Positions 1 to 6,136 of a stretch of DNA of 7,811 nt are shown here, piece after piece. A program made the position numbers and the translations under genes. The stretch's first letter is position 1. Each line of letters opens with the position of its first letter. The notes beneath the pieces are model-generated. The model did not search any database and was not told where the DNA came from. It saw only the letters and a program-made list of their open reading frames with translations. This DNA is from Candidatus Zixiibacteriota bacterium (GTDB lineage Bacteria; Zixibacteria; MSB-5A5; CAIYYT01), in NCBI GenBank assembly GCA_026397575.1, contig JAPLUP010000634.1, forward strand, positions 1-7,811, written 5' to 3'.

Positions 1-12
1 AAGGAGATTGCA

Positions 13-405
13 ATGAACCAGAAAATACACTCTAATGCAGAAGGAACCGTTGCGGCTGTCAAATCGCAACCGGATATGAGTATACACCTCACCGACGCTG
101 CCATAGCTGAAATCAGACGCCGCCTGGCGCGTGAGTCCGACGGCAAGAAGAGAATGCTGCGGCTCAGAGTCGGAGCCGGAGGTTGTTCGGGACTTTCGTA
201 CGAAATGGAGTTTGTGGCTGCAGGTGACGCCAAGGACAAGGAGTTTGTGTTTGACGGCATAAGCGTCTTAGTCGATGCCCGCTCGCTGGTTTATATTGCC
301 GGTATGACGCTCGATTATTCCTCTCAGATGGTCAACGGTGGCTTTCAGTTCAGTAATCCAAAGGCTAAGCGCTCGTGCGGCTGCGGCACTTCGTTTTCGG
401 TGTAG
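13..405 (+). CDS. A-type iron-sulfur cluster carrier (IscA/ErpA/HesB family)
   Basis: Likely a cytosolic carrier that accepts an Fe-S cluster from an assembly scaffold and passes it to apo-enzymes. The 130-residue product has the three invariant cysteines of the family: Cys58 in GAGGCSGLSY, and Cys122 and Cys124 in the C-terminal SCGCGTSF. The core (residues 24-130) has the usual length of about 107. The start at 13 is supported by an AAGGAG Shine-Dalgarno at bases 1-6, six bases upstream. It adds about 21 residues before the point where most family members begin. Met22 (ATG at 76) is the alternative start that best fits the family, but it has no visible ribosome site. The stop is followed six bases later by the next gene in the same frame. 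Family call is strong. Whether it is IscA, ErpA, SufA or a HesB-like member cannot be told from sequence, so no symbol is given. Confidence 0.93.
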   Translation: MNQKIHSNAEGTVAAVKSQPDMSIHLTDAAIAEIRRRLARESDGKKRMLRLRVGAGGCSGLSYEMEFVAAGDAKDKEFVFDGISVLVDARSLVYIAGMTLDYSSQMVNGGFQFSNPKAKRSCGCGTSFSV

Positions 406-411
406 TCCGCA

Positions 412-690
412 ATGGAGATTCTGGAACTGAAGGATTTCGCTAATCAAGGGGCGTTTTTCGAAGACGATTTCGACGCGCGATTTGCGGCTTGCGACTGGCA
501 GCGTTTTGACGTCCAGGCAGTGCGCATCTCTAATTGCGGATTGACCGATGTACCCGGGTGGGTCTATTTGTCGGTCGGGATCGAGTTGTCGCAACGCGCC
601 CGCAAAATCTTTTTTGGTGACAATCACAACCCTCGTAAGCTATTTGTCCGCAAAGCCGATGCGAATTCCCGGGCAAGACATGAAACATAA
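412..690 (+). CDS. Short DUF2480-like protein, possible Fe-S assembly accessory
   Basis: A 92-residue soluble protein of unknown function. The stretch FDARFAACDWQRF (20-32), then NCGLTDVPGWVYL (41-53), then RARKIFFG (62-69) follows the pattern I recall for DUF2480 proteins of Bacteroidetes (a DW, a Cys/Ser-x-D-x-VP-WAYM segment, then A-K-x-V-FG). Those are often found next to suf genes. Known members are about 170 residues, so this would be only the C-terminal half. No upstream extension is possible, because the preceding iscA-like stop is in the same frame six bases before ATG 412. No clear Shine-Dalgarno is present, so translation probably depends on coupling to the upstream gene. The last four codons overlap the start of the ferredoxin gene (ATG at 680). 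Cysteines 27 and 42 are the only ones. The family link is from memory of the motif, and the Fe-S role is inferred from neighbours. Confidence 0.7.
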   Translation: MEILELKDFANQGAFFEDDFDARFAACDWQRFDVQAVRISNCGLTDVPGWVYLSVGIELSQRARKIFFGDNHNPRKLFVRKADANSRARHET

Positions 691-1039
691 AGTAACTTTT
701 TTGCCTCAAAATGCTACCGTAGAGGTCGAGTCCGGCGAGACGATACTTGAAGCGGCGCTGACTGCCGACATCGAATTGGAACACAATTGTGGTGGTAACT
801 GCTGCTGTACTACCTGCCACGTTATCGTGCGCGAAGGGGAGGCGCATTTGTCGGCGTTGGAGGAAGAGGAAACTGATCGCCTTGAGGAGTGCGCCGAGTT
901 GGCGGCAACCTCCCGACTTGGATGTCAGGTAAAGATTCGCGGTGACGTTATGATCGAGATTCCCGAACGTGACCCGTTCCGTCTCGACGGTCTGGATGAG
1001 TTGGAGAATTTCGGCGAGGAATTGCTGCGACCAGACTGA
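680..1039 (+). CDS. [2Fe-2S] ferredoxin, adrenodoxin/Isc type
   Basis: A small electron carrier of about 119 residues. The ligand pattern C-x5-C-x2-C is at Cys37, Cys43 and Cys46 (within HNCGGNCCCTTCH), and the fourth ligand is Cys82 in SRLGCQV. Two further cysteines, 41 and 42, make a CCC run; an extra Cys at position 41 is also typical of Isc ferredoxin. The acidic segment after the cluster loop (LSALEEEETDRLEE) matches the partner-binding helix of adrenodoxin-like ferredoxins. The frame is open from 548, but ATG 680 gives the normal N-terminus (beta strand KVTFLPQNATVEV). ATG 659 is a possible alternative that would add seven residues. The start lies inside the upstream gene, an 11-base overlap that suggests translational coupling. 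Reduction by the reductase encoded just downstream, and electron supply to Fe-S assembly, are inferred. The C-terminal tail after residue 95 is acidic and longer than the core needs. Confidence 0.93.
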   Translation: MKHKVTFLPQNATVEVESGETILEAALTADIELEHNCGGNCCCTTCHVIVREGEAHLSALEEEETDRLEECAELAATSRLGCQVKIRGDVMIEIPERDPFRLDGLDELENFGEELLRPD

Positions 1040-1073
1040 TGGTTGAAGGTGCAAGCGAGGGGACACCGTTGCG

Positions 1074-2024
1074 ATGATCGATGTTTACGATGTAGTCGTG
1101 ATCGGTGCGGGCCCGGTCGGGTTGTATGCTGGTTTCTTTGCCGCGGAAAACAGACTTCGGGTAGCAATCGTTGATGCGTTACCCGATGTCGGCGGTCAAC
1201 TCACTGCGCTGTACCCCCAGAAATTTATCTTTGATGTCGCCGGATATCCTCAAGTGACGGCGACGCAGCTCGTGGACAAACTCAAGCGTCAAGCTCTGAA
1301 ACACCATGTGTCTATTTTGCTTGAGTTCAAAGTGGTGGCGCTCTCGCTTCGCGAAGATGAGAGCTATCGAATCGTTTCTGAGCGTGGTCGCGAGATTCGC
1401 GGTCGCTTCATCATCATTGCCGTCGGAGCCGGTTTGATTACGCCCCGCAAGTTGGAACTGCCGGAGGCCGAGAAGTATTTGGACCGCGGACTGGAATACG
1501 TGGTCAAGGATGTGGAAGAGTATCGCCACAGGCGGGTATTGATCGTTGGTGGAGGTGACACCGCACTAGATTGGGCGAACTTTCTGATTGATGTCGCTGA
1601 TGGCGTTGTGTTGATTCATCGCTCCGGTCGCTTCGTCGGCTTTGAAGGTTCGCTACGGCGACTACAGCAGTCGGCCTGCACTATATATACCGACACCGGA
1701 CTTACCGGTATTTTCGGCGAGGGCAAGGTCGAGCGAGTGCAGATCAAGAATTCCAAAGAAGGCTGGACCAAAGAACTGGAAATCGAACGCATCCTCGGCT
1801 GCATTGGATTCACGCCCAAGCTCGGGTTCATCAAGGAGATCGGCTTTGAGATTGCCGAGGGTTCCATTCGCGCAGATGAAAACATGCGCACCAACGTCAC
1901 CAACGTCTATGCCGTCGGCGATATCTCCAACCATCCGGGGCGGATCAAGCTAATCTCTACCGGTTTTGGCAACGTCCAAATCGCCGTCAATGACATCATC
2001 CGACGTAGCAGTAATCCGTCATAA
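1074..2024 (+). CDS. Ferredoxin-NADP(+) reductase, thioredoxin-reductase-like (YumC type)
   Basis: A flavoenzyme that moves electrons between NADPH and ferredoxin (EC 1.18.1.2 type). The 316 residues hold an N-terminal FAD-binding GAGPVG (11-16) with acidic Asp34 closing the second strand. The GGQLTALYPQKFIFDVAG segment (40-57) is diagnostic of the YumC subfamily. The NADPH-binding GGGDTALDW is at 159-167, and the C-terminal FAD motif VYAVGD is at 278-283, followed by ISTGFGN. The CxxC redox pair of true thioredoxin reductase is absent, which supports the FNR assignment. Length is near the family norm (about 330). ATG 1074 is preceded by a GAGGGGA ribosome site ten bases upstream, and the gene lies 34 bases after the ferredoxin stop. 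The physical pairing with an adrenodoxin-type ferredoxin implies it is that protein's reductase; this is inference but well supported by context. Confidence 0.93.
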   Translation: MIDVYDVVVIGAGPVGLYAGFFAAENRLRVAIVDALPDVGGQLTALYPQKFIFDVAGYPQVTATQLVDKLKRQALKHHVSILLEFKVVALSLREDESYRIVSERGREIRGRFIIIAVGAGLITPRKLELPEAEKYLDRGLEYVVKDVEEYRHRRVLIVGGGDTALDWANFLIDVADGVVLIHRSGRFVGFEGSLRRLQQSACTIYTDTGLTGIFGEGKVERVQIKNSKEGWTKELEIERILGCIGFTPKLGFIKEIGFEIAEGSIRADENMRTNVTNVYAVGDISNHPGRIKLISTGFGNVQIAVNDIIRRSSNPS

Positions 2025-2326
2025 CACTCACCTACGAACTTTCAAATGCTGCCAGCTGACTCCTCTGTAAAGCCATGTCGGCAGACCGACGATTCGGAGT
2101 GCAAACTGTCCGAAGATATTGAGAGACTTCAGCCTGGAGCCCGATTCTACTGCCTCATGAAATTGTCAACCACTATTGCGCGGTTTCCTTACGAATTTAC
2201 CAAATTTTGTCTTCATTTATGGATTGTCAACACCGGTTGAATGTCATATCATAGGATCACCTGAAAGCCGGCCATTGAGTCGCCGCAGAGAATCGAAATG
2301 CAAAAACAAAACATTCGGAGGTCAAG
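2025..2326 (+). other. Intergenic spacer between reductase and lipoprotein genes
   Basis: About 300 bases with no convincing gene. A 64-codon frame at 2046-2240 has no ribosome site and no recognisable product. A small hairpin GTCGG-CAGA-CCGAC (2077-2090) is not followed by a T-run, so it is not a convincing terminator. The nonamer ATTGTCAAC occurs twice, at 2162-2170 and 2223-2231. The second copy overlaps the -35 box of the promoter listed separately. No intrinsic terminator for the upstream operon was found. Confidence 0.6.
2224..2252 (+). promoter_or_regulatory. Predicted sigma70-like promoter for the lipoprotein gene
   Basis: TTGTCA (2224-2229) and TATCAT (2247-2252) each match five of six consensus bases and are separated by exactly 17 bases. 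Transcription would start near 2259 and leave a leader of about 68 bases before ATG 2327. Its place in the longest gene-free stretch upstream of a monocistronic-looking gene adds support. The prediction is from the motif only. Confidence 0.5.
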
Positions 2327-3379
2327 ATGCTTCGTAGACTTTTCCCGATGGCTGCGCTGATAGCGCTGGCAACGGTGCTTCTGGGCGGGTGTAGCAAGGA
2401 TTGTGTGGAGTGCCCCAAAGAGAGCCCGGTATTGCATCTTAGCACTCACAGGATCAATCTAGGGACCGATCAGAACTCCGCCACCCTGTCGATCAGCAAC
2501 AAGGGCGGGCAGACCATGTCCTGGACGGTCGGGGTGCAGTGGCTTGTACTGTATGGCAAGCAGGATGCCGCCGAGGAAATTGGCTGGTTGACTGTCTCTC
2601 CCACAAGCGGTTCAGGCGACGCCACGATCACTTGTACCGCGGACCGTAGCAAACTTGACAAATTGGGAATCTCGCAAGTCAGGTTGATTGTAAACGCTCC
2701 CGACGCGGCGAATACGACGCGTGACAGCGTCGAAGTCATGATAGTCAAGGCCAACGACTGGCTGATTAACGACGATAACACCTTCGACAGTTGCGCAACG
2801 GCCGCTGTCAACGACTGGTACTGGGTCAAGGAGTTTCATCTTCCATCTGGTGTTGAAGCCGTGATCGTCGATTCGATCAGCTTCAACTTCTGCAACGGAA
2901 GTGACTCCATCATGTTGCTAGCATATGATTGGACCGTCATGGATAACGATCCCAACAGAGTGAAGTTTCCCGGCCGACCGTTGTTCGCGTCAACGCCGCC
3001 ATACCCGAAAACTACTTCCGGATGGAACAGTTATCCCGTCAACTGGTATATCAGCGTAGATACCTTCTATCTTGGTTACTTCCAGTTGGGCGCTAGCTCA
3101 CCGATACTGAATATTGATATCTCTCCCGCCGACGCCGAGAGCACCGGCTGCTGGACCGCTCGTGATGTTAGTACGGACTCTACCAAGGTGGAACTGGCCT
3201 GGTATATTGAGGGTGTGTCCAAGACGTTTGCTATCAGAGCCCATGTAAAGCCTACATTCCAGTATGTTGGGAAGCCGGGTGCCGGGACATCAAGTGTAGA
3301 TCTGTGGAATGCGCTGGAGTTGGGTTACCAGCAAAGAGGAACTCGTTTGACACATCTCTGCCCTTTGCGTCACGACTAA
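2327..3379 (+). CDS. Secreted lipoprotein with BACON-like domain
   Basis: Probably a surface or periplasmic lipoprotein of unknown function. Residues 1-21 are a signal peptide (MLRRLF, a hydrophobic run, then LLGG), and Cys22 in the lipobox LLGGC is the predicted lipidated residue. Cys26 and Cys29 follow closely. Residues about 34-140 resemble a BACON/Ig-like fold: a strand ending SATLSISNKGGQTMSW, then IGWLTVSPTSGSGDATI, then a DRSKL turn. Residues about 150-307 form a second beta-rich domain with many Trp, Tyr and Asp (VDTFYLGYFQLG, then FAIRAHV), a style common in secreted proteins of FCB bacteria. The final 43 residues (308-350) differ: they are basic, lack this pattern and end CPLRHD, so they may be readthrough into unrelated DNA. 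GGAGG at 2317-2321, five bases before the ATG, fixes the start. Lipoprotein call is firm; domain calls are moderate. Confidence 0.85.
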   Translation: MLRRLFPMAALIALATVLLGGCSKDCVECPKESPVLHLSTHRINLGTDQNSATLSISNKGGQTMSWTVGVQWLVLYGKQDAAEEIGWLTVSPTSGSGDATITCTADRSKLDKLGISQVRLIVNAPDAANTTRDSVEVMIVKANDWLINDDNTFDSCATAAVNDWYWVKEFHLPSGVEAVIVDSISFNFCNGSDSIMLLAYDWTVMDNDPNRVKFPGRPLFASTPPYPKTTSGWNSYPVNWYISVDTFYLGYFQLGASSPILNIDISPADAESTGCWTARDVSTDSTKVELAWYIEGVSKTFAIRAHVKPTFQYVGKPGAGTSSVDLWNALELGYQQRGTRLTHLCPLRHD

Positions 3380-3416
3380 GAAACGACACCACTTCAAGGT
3401 GTAGATCATGAGTCGT
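3372..3416 (+). repeat. Nested inverted repeats at the lipoprotein stop codon
   Basis: ACGACT (3372-3377) pairs with AGTCGT (3411-3416). Enclosed between them is a second stem, ACACC (3386-3390) with GGTGT (3398-3402), around a seven-base loop. The structure starts within the lipoprotein stop region and is followed at once by CAGG-AA-CCTG (3417-3426). It has no T-run, so intrinsic termination is not evident. It could be a transcript-end stabilising fold or part of a dispersed intergenic repeat. Confidence 0.4.
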
Positions 3417-3453
3417 CAGGAACCTGTCACGAGGGGCTGACGGCTCTTTGATT

Positions 3454-3467
3454 GGTGGAGACCCACC
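3454..3467 (+). repeat. Short hairpin upstream of lptF
   Basis: GGTGG (3454-3458) and CCACC (3463-3467) form a perfect five-base stem with the tetraloop AGAC. It is preceded by CTTTGATT and followed by GTTTCATT, a weak T-rich flank. It could act as a weak terminator for the lipoprotein transcript or be part of a repeat element. Function is not established. Confidence 0.35.
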
Positions 3468-3565
3468 GTTTCATTCCAATCCTGATGATCCTCAGTAAGG
3501 ACATGGGGCACAGGATCGTAACGATTTTGCTTGCCCGAAGAAGCGTCGAAGTCGTAGCTTAAGAT

Positions 3566-4921
3566 GTGTGGATTCTGTCGCGCTATATTCTTAGGGAACA
3601 CCTCGGTCCCTTTCTGTTCGCCCTCTTCGTCGTCCTTTTTGTTCTGATACTCGATTTCATCCCGCAGATGCTCGATTTGATCATTGGCAAGAATATTGCC
3701 ATCTGGACGGTGTTGAAGCTATTGGTGCTTAATTTGGCATGGATGCTTGCGTTAGCAGTGCCAATGGCGGTGCTTGTTTGCACACTCATGGCCTTCGGTC
3801 GCCTGACGGGGGATAAAGAGATTCTGGCGATCAAGAGTCTTGGCATCAACATGGTGCGGCTCATGCTTCCCGTCATAGTGGCGGCGTCGCTAATCGGCGC
3901 AGGGCTGATCTGGTTCAACAACAACGTTTTGCCGGACGCCAATCATGCCGCAGCGAATCTGCGTTCTGACATTGGACGACTCCGGCCGACGTTTCAGTTA
4001 CGCCCGGGTGTGTTTGTAAACGATATCCCCGGGTATGTCATTTTGGTGGATCATGTTGATCATGTGCAGTCAAAGATCTGGGGTGTCGTGATCTACGACC
4101 GCACCAACCCATCGGTCACTCGCACTATTATCGCGGACAGCGGCGTAGTCGAATTTTCGCCGCAAGGGGAATCGGTAACCTTCCATCTCATGGACGGGCA
4201 GTTACATGAGCAAGACCTCGGCAAGCAAGGTTCCTACCGGCTTTCGGAGTTTCGTTCCCAAACCTTCAAAGTGGAGAACCTGGATACGGAGTTGAGAGAA
4301 ACGAAGCAAGAGTATCGCGGCGACCGAGAGATGTCCTCGGGGATGTTATTGGATCGAATCCACGGCTTCGAGAAGGAGTTTACGGACTACAAACATGCCG
4401 TCCTTCAGGATAGCGATTCGCTATTCAATATGGTTCTCTCACAGCCACGGAAGATCACCGAACAGCAGGGGCGCACAAACGAGCAGTGGGAACGCATGGT
4501 CGTCGGGCAGGCTTACACCGATTTTGTTTCGATCAGCCGGCTGATGAAGACGCGTCGATCGCAGCTTTATACCAGTGTCAAGTCAATCAGCAAATACCGG
4601 GTGGAAGTGCACAAGAAGTACTCGCTACCGGCTGCTTGCCTGGCGTTCATCTTGATTGGTGCGCCGTTGGGGGTAGTCAGTCGCAGAGGCGGCATGGCGA
4701 TGTCGGTCGGCATCTCGATCGGACTATTCACCGTCTACTGGGCTTTCCTCATCGGCGGCGAGCAGTTGGCCGATCGTCTGATTGTGGCGCCGTGGGTCGC
4801 GATGTGGGCCGCGAATATACTTATGGTCGCGGTTGGTCTATTGTTGCTATACTGGGTTAAGAGCGAAAAGAGCTTTGTGGCCGCGCTGCGGTCGGTGTTT
4901 TGGCGGAGCGATAACGCGTGA
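3566..4921 (+). CDS. lptF: LPS export permease LptF (YjgP/YjgQ family)
   Basis: Inner-membrane subunit that, with LptG and the LptB ATPase, extracts lipopolysaccharide and pushes it onto the Lpt bridge. The 451 residues show three N-terminal membrane segments (about 15-32, 47-77 and 97-117), with the conserved cytosolic loop GDKEILAIKSLGIN (82-95) and VLPDAN (121-126). A periplasmic beta-jellyroll region follows (about 140-240), then three C-terminal segments (about 354-371, 376-396, 407-430). It is about 85 residues longer than the E. coli protein. The excess lies in a charged helical stretch at about 260-345, as in some Bacteroidetes-type homologues. The start must be GTG 3566, because an in-frame TAA lies at 3560-3562. 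No clear Shine-Dalgarno is seen, and an out-of-frame ATG overlaps it (ATGTG). Assignment to LptF rather than LptG rests on gene order and the start of the pair; the two are paralogues. Confidence 0.9.
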   Translation: MWILSRYILREHLGPFLFALFVVLFVLILDFIPQMLDLIIGKNIAIWTVLKLLVLNLAWMLALAVPMAVLVCTLMAFGRLTGDKEILAIKSLGINMVRLMLPVIVAASLIGAGLIWFNNNVLPDANHAAANLRSDIGRLRPTFQLRPGVFVNDIPGYVILVDHVDHVQSKIWGVVIYDRTNPSVTRTIIADSGVVEFSPQGESVTFHLMDGQLHEQDLGKQGSYRLSEFRSQTFKVENLDTELRETKQEYRGDREMSSGMLLDRIHGFEKEFTDYKHAVLQDSDSLFNMVLSQPRKITEQQGRTNEQWERMVVGQAYTDFVSISRLMKTRRSQLYTSVKSISKYRVEVHKKYSLPAACLAFILIGAPLGVVSRRGGMAMSVGISIGLFTVYWAFLIGGEQLADRLIVAPWVAMWAANILMVAVGLLLLYWVKSEKSFVAALRSVFWRSDNA

Positions 4922-6015
4922 ACATTATAGACCAGTACCTACTCAAGAGATTCTTCCTGACCTTTTTTGTTTCGATCCTCTGCTTCGTCCTGATCTTTGA
5001 TCTAGTCAATTTGGTCGAGCGGATTGGCAATCTACTTGAATCGGGCGCAACCTTCGCCGACGTGTTCATGTACTATTTCTATTTCACACCCTTCATTATC
5101 GTACTCACCTGCCCGATTGCCACGCTGTTGGCATCGATATTTTCCGTCGGCCTGATGGCCAAAAGCAACGAATTGTTGGCGATGAAGGCGGCGGGCGTTT
5201 CGCTTTATCGTATTGTGGCGACCCTGGTTGCCGGAGGCATCCTGATCGCAATCGGGCTGTGGGTGTTTGGTGAGATGATTCTGCCGGAAGCCAATAGTCG
5301 AAAGAACATCCTCGAGGCAGAGAAGTTTCAAAGACGCAGCAGTGAGAGCGCGACCGTCTATCGCAACCAGATGTTTCAGGGGCTGCACGGACGCGTATTC
5401 CAATTCACAAATTATGTCTCCAAATCGGCGACCGGCGAAGATGTTGTGATTCAAACTTTCGAAGGCAATAAGCTTAAACAGTTGATCACCGCCAATCGTT
5501 TCGTATGGCAGGACACACTCTGGGTCGGCAGCGAAGTACAGGTCAGAGATTTTGGGGATTTTGAGTCCGACCCGGAACCGATCAAGAACACGAAATATCC
5601 GACCCTGCCTTTCCCCGACTTCCGTGAGAAGCCGACCTATTTTGAAGACTGGTTCAGCCGCCAGGATCCCTTGTCGATGGACTACTTTAAGCTAAAGAAG
5701 TTCATCCAAGTCAGTCGCGCACTCGGCAAGGACGTAACCACACAACTTGTTGATTTGGAAAACAAAGTCGCCTTCCCATTTATCAATGTCATCATCATTC
5801 TAATAGGCGTTTCGTTGGCGTCTAATCCCCGACGCAGTGGATTGGGAATCAGCTTCGCCGTTTCCATGGCGATATCGTTTGTTTTCTACACCTGCGTTAA
5901 GATCGCGATTGAATTCGGACATGAGGGAGCAATCTCGCCGCTGATCGCCGCGTGGGGTACAAACGCAGTATTCCTTCTATTCGGACTGATATTGCTGTTC
6001 AAAACACCCAAATGA
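4918..6015 (+). CDS. lptG: LPS export permease LptG (YjgP/YjgQ family)
   Basis: Second permease of the LptB2FG lipopolysaccharide exporter. The 365 residues are near the usual length (about 360). They have membrane segments at about 12-30, 50-79 and 99-118, the coupling loop KSNELLAMKAAGVSLYR (82-98), and ILPEAN (121-126), which mirrors VLPDAN of the upstream paralogue. After a periplasmic beta domain (about 135-230) come three more segments at about 285-301, 310-330 and 340-361. The start GTG 4918 overlaps the lptF stop as GTGA, a classic translational coupling that implies equal expression of the two subunits. The protein lacks the extra helical stretch present in its partner. No lptA, lptB or lptC gene is in this window. 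Family call is firm; the F/G naming follows gene order. Confidence 0.9.
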   Translation: MNIIDQYLLKRFFLTFFVSILCFVLIFDLVNLVERIGNLLESGATFADVFMYYFYFTPFIIVLTCPIATLLASIFSVGLMAKSNELLAMKAAGVSLYRIVATLVAGGILIAIGLWVFGEMILPEANSRKNILEAEKFQRRSSESATVYRNQMFQGLHGRVFQFTNYVSKSATGEDVVIQTFEGNKLKQLITANRFVWQDTLWVGSEVQVRDFGDFESDPEPIKNTKYPTLPFPDFREKPTYFEDWFSRQDPLSMDYFKLKKFIQVSRALGKDVTTQLVDLENKVAFPFINVIIILIGVSLASNPRRSGLGISFAVSMAISFVFYTCVKIAIEFGHEGAISPLIAAWGTNAVFLLFGLILLFKTPK

Positions 6016-6101
6016 GCACTCTGCGAACGAGTGCCACGGTTACGCAGAAAACATACACTCCTGCCGGGACTTTGTGGATCGACGCCGTGGCTAAATTCAC
6101 C

Positions 6102-6129
6102 TTGTCGGCAGGCGTTCATAGTCTATATT
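6102..6129 (+). promoter_or_regulatory. Predicted promoter immediately upstream of the sigma-factor gene
   Basis: TTGTCG (6102-6107, four of six matches to the sigma70 -35) and TATATT (6124-6129, five of six matches to the -10) are 16 bases apart. The start of transcription would fall at about 6136, next to ATG 6137, so the message would be leaderless or nearly so. No ribosome site precedes that ATG, which agrees with this. An autoregulatory ECF-type promoter elsewhere cannot be excluded. Confidence 0.4.
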
Positions 6130-6136
6130 CGTACTT

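Noticed and set aside
268..627. 119-codon open frame on the minus strand
   Set aside because: Shadow of the carrier and DUF2480-like genes; no ribosome site or family motif.
548..679. N-terminal extension of the ferredoxin to ATG 548
   Set aside because: The extra 44 residues overlap the upstream gene in another frame and do not belong to the ferredoxin fold, which begins normally at ATG 680.
530..1066. 178-codon open frame on the minus strand
   Set aside because: It lies fully opposite the ferredoxin and the end of the DUF2480-like gene, and the translation shows no recognisable motif. The ferredoxin ligands on the + strand are decisive.
1074..2024. Thioredoxin reductase
   Set aside because: The fold is similar, but the redox CxxC pair is missing and the GGQLTALYPQKFIFDVAG segment is typical of YumC-type ferredoxin reductases.
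2077..2090. Hairpin GTCGG-CAGA-CCGAC as terminator of the FNR operon
   Set aside because: The stem is only five bases and no T-run follows.
2046..2240. 64-codon open frame in the spacer before the lipoprotein
   Set aside because: No ribosome site, no recognisable product, and it ends inside the predicted promoter region.
3347..3379. TTGACA at 3347-3352 as a promoter for lptFG
   Set aside because: It matches the -35 consensus perfectly, but no -10-like hexamer lies 16-18 bases downstream.
3416..3601. 61-codon minus-strand open frame upstream of lptF
   Set aside because: No start context or motif; it runs into lptF on the opposite strand. Its region may be a repeat element, reported as a finding instead.
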